NCBI GenBank assembly: GCA_933207985.1
Contig: OW240913.1
Span: 100,736,496 to 100,800,495 of the forward strand
Length of the DNA stretch: 64,000 nt
From: Pelobates cultripes
Taxonomy: Eukaryota; Chordata; Amphibia; Anura; Pelobatidae
Direction of reading: 5' to 3'
Positions 60,255-64,000 of the stretch are shown here, one piece after another. A model generated the notes under the pieces. It did no database searches. It saw only the letters and a list, made by a program, of their open reading frames with translations, and had not been told where the DNA came from. Position numbers and translations under genes: made by a program. Within the stretch, counting starts at the first letter, position 1. The number at the start of each line of letters is the position of its first letter.

Positions 60255-60894
60255 GAAAAATAGAGGATAGTGAGTAGGCGCTTCACAGAATGGAAGTATA
60301 ATGAATATAATACAGTGGTTGATAAAGCAGTGTTTCCCAGACACTAAATAAGAGTAAATATAGAAAGAAATATATATCAAAACCACATAAAAAGGGATAA
60401 TCCCAAAAACAAGTGAAGTGGTAGAAAACAACCATAAAATACAACCTGAACGTTGAAGGATGGCAGAATATTATCTACAAAATATAAATGCATAACATAA
60501 CATAGTGTATACTGTATAATACAAATGTATATTAAATAAAAGGTGGACAACCACTCACATTTAACAGAGCCGTACCAGGCTCTGTATAGCAGGCTCAAGG
60601 GTGCCAATTCAGGCTGACGAAATTCCAAATAATAAATGAAAAAATTCTGTGGTAAAAAAAGTGTATATATTTATTTAAGAATAAAATAATTAACAAACTC
60701 CTGGTTATAAGGGAGTGGAACCCAATAGCAAGTAATATAAAAAAGGTATCCACTTACCCAAGCTAAAATAACCAAAGGAGTGATATAAAAGAAGAGTAAA
60801 AATTACAATCAAATGGTAAATAGCAGCAAACGTGTTTCGGCATGGTAGCCTTCTTCCAGTGCTCTGTGTTCCAGTGATATATATTTCTTTCTAT
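60255..60894 (-). mobile_element. Penelope-type terminal fragment inserted in the Gypsy 5' LTR
   Basis: 640 bp flanked by a 13-bp direct repeat atttctcccatca (60242-60254 and 60895-60907), absent in the other LTR. Contains an inverted pair, ctatatttctttctatat-type at about 60358-60380 and 60875-60897, and a hammerhead-like core on the minus strand at 60828-60860. No RT is included. Confidence 0.7.
60828..60860 (-). ncRNA. Hammerhead-like motif, minus strand
   Basis: Read on the minus strand: tggaaga, stem II ggc / gcc (60848-60850 with 60839-60841), GAAA at 60838-60835, then cacgttt. Fit to the consensus is partial. Confidence 0.4.
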
Positions 60895-61625
60895 ATTTCT
60901 CCCATCATGCACTGCTGGACGAGAGGGATATTCCCACTAGAGTATACAGTTAAGTGGATTATCCCTCCGTACAGCAGAACCAATATTTCACATTAAAATC
61001 CATAACTTTCACATTACTCGCTCTATTTAAACGAATGGACGTTTGGTAGATAGCTGGGGTCTGGGTATACAGTTTGTGAGAATACCGCTCAGATCCCAGC
61101 ATAACTAACTGAACGCCGCACGAAACACACATTAAATTCAAGTTATATTCAAAGTACCGATTGACATTAGGGGAACAAACTACCGAACGCCCGGGGCTCC
61201 CAAACGGCCTGGAAGTCCAGCGGTATTCGTGCTGTCGAGTAGACGATTTTAGTTCCAGGCGCTCGACGACCAAATACCGCTGGGATAACAAAGGATCCCA
61301 GATTGCCGACCACCACCTGGTCGGTAGCCGAACGACGGCCACCTAGGAAAGCCCTTAACTACCGATCGGTTAATGGGTGCCATACGACCTCCTGTGTGTG
61401 GTCGCCCATTCGGTAGTTTATTCGTTTCACGAACAGTGTTGAAACGCACTGTTCGTGAAACTACAGTATGAATGCTGGGGGTTTTCATGCCGCCAGCATA
61501 GCATACGAATGCCCTTGTTCACCTGAAATGTAGATACCGGAATACACTTGGTTCTAACAGCTTTAAAGGCATATAAACATATTCATACAATTATAGTCTT
61601 AAGTGGCTAGTTTTGCCACACAAAT

Positions 61626-62380
61626 GAAGCCATGTTTTGCTGTGAAAGCATCGCAGTGGTGAACTGTTATAATCTACTAACCGCTTGAAATGTGTGTGAC
61701 GGATACATTTTTATTTCCTTTCCTTGCTCAGGTAGACAGATAGCATTCACCTCATTAAAGACCTAAATCTAAAATGCACACCTGGGTTTCCCTAGCATTG
61801 CAGGATAGCGCTTCTATTATTGATGTCACTATGCAAAACTTGTAATGTCTCCTATTTGACAGGAAGCACTAGTCAGCACGATTGGTAGAGTGAGCTACCA
61901 TACAGTAATGCTTATTACGAGTTGAGAAGCACAACCTTTTTATTTTACAAACATTTAACTATTCCTTTTACAAAAATGACATTAATATTGTCCCTTAAAT
62001 GTAAAAACATGCAGGCACTCAAATAGAAATTTTAAACTAGGTGTGCAACTTTCTATCCAGTCACTCATTTAGATTACGTGGTTCGCCACTGTGTAAGGAG
62101 GGCGCGGCCACGGCACCATTCCTCTCCCACCTATTCTGCTCACTGCATGACATGCACAGTATACAAAATGCCCCACACATGCGCACAGACATAACCACGT
62201 GACGCAGAAATAACCTAGCGCATCCCATGATCTATAGAAAAAGAGATCAAACTAAGGAATTAAGCTTGGTTTTTGCATATGTAATACACTATATGAAAGT
62301 ACTGTATATTTTACTTCTGAAAGTAATGTTAATATGCCCTTTTGTATTTTTTATAATATATTGACAAGGCCCCACCCATA
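61626..62380. other. Intergenic flank of the Gypsy insertion
   Basis: Flank sequence with no recognised gene. A CpG-bearing patch lies near 62085-62230. Confidence 0.4.
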
Positions 62381-62700
62381 TGACGTCATTATGGTGCCAA
62401 TTTCAAATCATTTAATTGCTATTAGTCCCTTATATAAACCATGAGATGCCAGGTTGATTATTTGATCTATATTTTGTCTACTTGAAGAAGCCTTGCAAGG
62501 CGAAACGCGATGCGTAGATACATTTTATTTATTCATGCGAATAAAGGAATTTTTTAATACCTTCTAAATTTGGCATCCTGATTTACCATCTCTAACGAGC
62601 ACTAAAGAATCCTAGGTGGGGATAATACCACCAGCGCCCTACTCATCGAGCAGTAAACCTGCTCTAACAAATGTGAGTACATCTCCTATACTGTGAATTT
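62380..62700 (+). mobile_element. Penelope-type terminal fragment
   Basis: Carries the hammerhead-like block at 62477-62518 followed by an A/T-rich tail with aataaaggaa and atcctaggtgg. No coding part. Similar in layout to 10100-10560 and to 60255-60894. Confidence 0.5.
62477..62518 (+). ncRNA. Hammerhead-ribozyme-like motif, best preserved
   Basis: Stem I tctac (62477-62481) can pair with gtaga (62514-62518). Core tTGAAGA is at 62482-62488, with position 3 changed. Stem II gcctt/aaggc is at 62490-62494 and 62497-62501. GAAA 62502-62505, stem III cgc/gcg at 62506-62508 and 62512-62514, then the U-A cleavage pair at 62515-62516. Stem I and III share one base, so pairing is approximate. Confidence 0.5.
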
Positions 62701-63060
62701 TTTTAAAGTTTTATTTCTACAGTGAGCACTATATTTGCCATTTTTTTTATCTTCCCGGTTTGAAACCTCTGTCATTACAAAAATCCGAAGAACCTACCTA
62801 CCACATATGTGGCGAAAGTGACTATGGCCCCTGGGGGTATTGCCCTTTGGAAATGATTATTTGGGCTGATTGGATTTTGGAACACTTTTTCTGCCCCTTT
62901 GAATCCCTGGGAAGGTGTGCCTCTTCCCCTCTCCCATTTCCAGTCCCATTGTTCTCCAGCAGGGCGTTGTCACAGTTGGAACTGGCTGCTTTGTCCCTCC
63001 TCGGTCTCTAATCAGCCCTTGCTATGGTTTAACCCCATGGCGATTTGATTGTGTTCGTGG
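62701..63060. other. Intergenic
   Basis: No gene; a chance 83-residue frame at 62760-63011 has no recognisable content. Confidence 0.4.
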
Positions 63061-63064
63061 TATC

Positions 63065-63300
63065 TGAGCAGGGCCGGTGCAAGGATTTTTGCCGCCCTAG
63101 GCAAAAGTAAAGTTTGACGCCCCCCTCCTCCCCCCCGTGACATCGCAATGCCCCACCCATATGACCTGCCATGTTAACTAACGCTAGTGCTGCAGTGCCG
63201 CTGTGTTTACATTAAAAGGCCTGCAGGGACAGGCTATAGACACCAGGACCACTACATTAAGGTGCAGTGGTTCTGGGGACTATAGTGTTTCTTTAATGTG
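63065..63300. repeat. Unclassified repeat and T2-type MITE fragment
   Basis: 63068-63120 gccggtgcaaggatttttgc and the following gccctaggcaaaagt is a recurrent-looking phrase. 63224-63296 ends gactatagtgtttctttaa, a T2-type right terminus, without its left end. Confidence 0.4.
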
Positions 63301-63579
63301 AGGTAAATTAGAGATTAGTGCCACGAATAATATACTAGATTACCTACTTACAAGCAGATGAGGATGATGATGGGCTCTAGCTGCAGTCTGGCTCCACTGG
63401 TCTGGTGTATAACAGGATCTCTGGAGGCTGTTTGTAACTGTGGTCACACAAATCAATGTTCTGGGAGAACGAGAAGCAGCTCCATTTTTTGGGGGCCCTT
63501 TACACAGCTCAAGGTCTGGGTCCCAGGGTCCACCTTCATTTTCCACCAATGAGTTTGTTCACAGGGGATGGAGTGTGTA

Positions 63580-63896
63580 GGGAATGTCCTGATTTGTGTG
63601 TAAGGAATGCATTTTGTGAATCTGTGTTTGTGTAAGGGCTGCAAGGTGTGTTTCTGTGTATGTAAGGGATGAAGTGTGTGAGTCTGTAAGGGGTGCATTG
63701 AGTGTGTGTAAGGAATGCATTGTGTGTTTCTGTGTGTGCAAGGGATGCATTGTGTGTAAGGGTTGCATTGCGTGTGTGTGTGTAATGCATTGTGTGTGTA
63801 ATGCATTGTGTGTTTTTCTGTGTGCAAGGGGTTCATTGTCTTTGTGTGTAAGGGGTGCATTGTGTGTGATTGTGTGTGTGTGTGTGATGGATGTCA
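63580..63896. repeat. Degenerate GT-rich minisatellite
   Basis: Repeats of tgtgtaaggg(a/g)tgcattgtgtgt with irregular spacing, about 15-50 bp. Open His/Thr-rich frames on the minus strand are artefacts. Confidence 0.9.
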
Positions 63897-63897
63897 A

Positions 63898-64000
63898 TCT
63901 CTCCCCCCTCCCTTGTCACTCTCTTCTCCCCCCTCCCTTGTTACTCTCATTCCCCCTCCCTCCCCTGTCACTCCCCCCTCCCTGTCAATTTCTCTCTCCC
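63898..64000. repeat. Polypyrimidine tandem repeat, runs off the window
   Basis: Units of ctcccccctcccttgtcact, near 25 bp, repeat four times to the window end. Strongly C/T-biased on the plus strand. Confidence 0.85.

Larger units (their letters stand above)
54715..61620 (-). mobile_element. Gypsy (Ty3-like, Gmr1-like order) LTR retrotransposon, defective
   Basis: Flanked by a 5-bp duplication CAAAT at 54710-54714 and 61621-61625. LTRs at 54715-55729 and 59969-61620 (the latter with a 640-bp insertion) start TG and end CA. On the minus strand the order is 5' LTR, primer site, gag, protease, integrase, RT, RNaseH, 3' LTR. The usual Gypsy order puts integrase last, and only 81 bp separate the RNaseH stop at 55811 from the 3' LTR. 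Every gene is broken, so the copy is non-autonomous. Confidence 0.92.
59969..61620 (-). repeat. Gypsy 5' LTR, with a 640-bp insertion
   Basis: Matches 54715-55729 apart from the insertion at 60255-60894 and a 16-bp difference near 61360. About 999 bp remains after removing the insertion and its target duplication. Confidence 0.92.

Noticed and set aside
63453..63897. Three overlapping His/Thr-rich minus-strand frames
   Set aside because: Products of the GT-rich minisatellite; the composition follows the repeat unit.

Overview
The window looks like intergenic DNA from a large, AT-rich vertebrate genome, most probably an anuran amphibian. That placement is inferred from the repeat content: a DIRS tyrosine-recombinase retroelement, a Gmr1-like Gypsy element, Penelope-like elements, Tc1 DNA transposons, TTAA-flanked T2/Kolobok-type MITEs, and CR1/L2/L1-Tx1 LINE debris. 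I could not support any host protein-coding exon, tRNA, rRNA or CRISPR array. Every recognisable coding stretch belongs to a transposable element, and all but one carry stops, frameshifts or deletions.

Layout. 1-5368: a DIRS1-like element on the minus strand with inverted terminal repeats and an internal complementary region. It has a doubly stopped gag, a pol that has lost the reverse-transcriptase catalytic core, and an open tyrosine-recombinase ORF. 6006-11714: a Tc1-like transposon with IR/DR ends, split by a 5'-truncated Penelope-like element (6492-10628) carrying RT and GIY-YIG endonuclease remnants. 11715-30000: mostly unassigned AT-rich DNA with MITEs (16.1, 17.0, 17.6, 18.1 and 23.9 kb), a CR1/L2-like LINE fragment (21.4-22.3 kb), an L2-type LINE 3' end (25.4-26.1 kb) and an inverted LINE tail (26.5 kb). 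30.2-33.2 kb: a decayed L1/Tx1-type LINE on the minus strand, interrupted by a solo LTR (30651-31620) with a perfect 5-bp target duplication. 34319-35139 and 42137-43121: two more solo LTRs. 41.75, 44.25, 45.65-46.48 and 63.6-64.0 kb: microsatellites and minisatellites. 49.56-49.82 kb: a short inverted-repeat element with a telomere-like TTAGGG core. 54715-61620: a Gypsy element on the minus strand, complete in structure but degraded in coding capacity. It has a CAAAT target duplication, two LTRs of about 1 kb, and the domain order gag-protease-integrase-RT-RNaseH. A 640-bp Penelope-type fragment sits inside its 5' LTR with a 13-bp target duplication. 62.38-62.70 kb: another Penelope-type terminal fragment.

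The elements allow a relative chronology: Tc1 before Penelope, L1 before the solo LTR, Gypsy before the Penelope fragment. The most notable features are the Gypsy domain order (integrase upstream of RT) with a capsid resembling the SCAN domain, three hammerhead-ribozyme-like cores in Penelope-type sequence, and a DIRS copy that keeps an open recombinase after losing its RT active site. None of these is clearly a new system. They are members of known but uncommon retroelement groups, with some unusual local structure.
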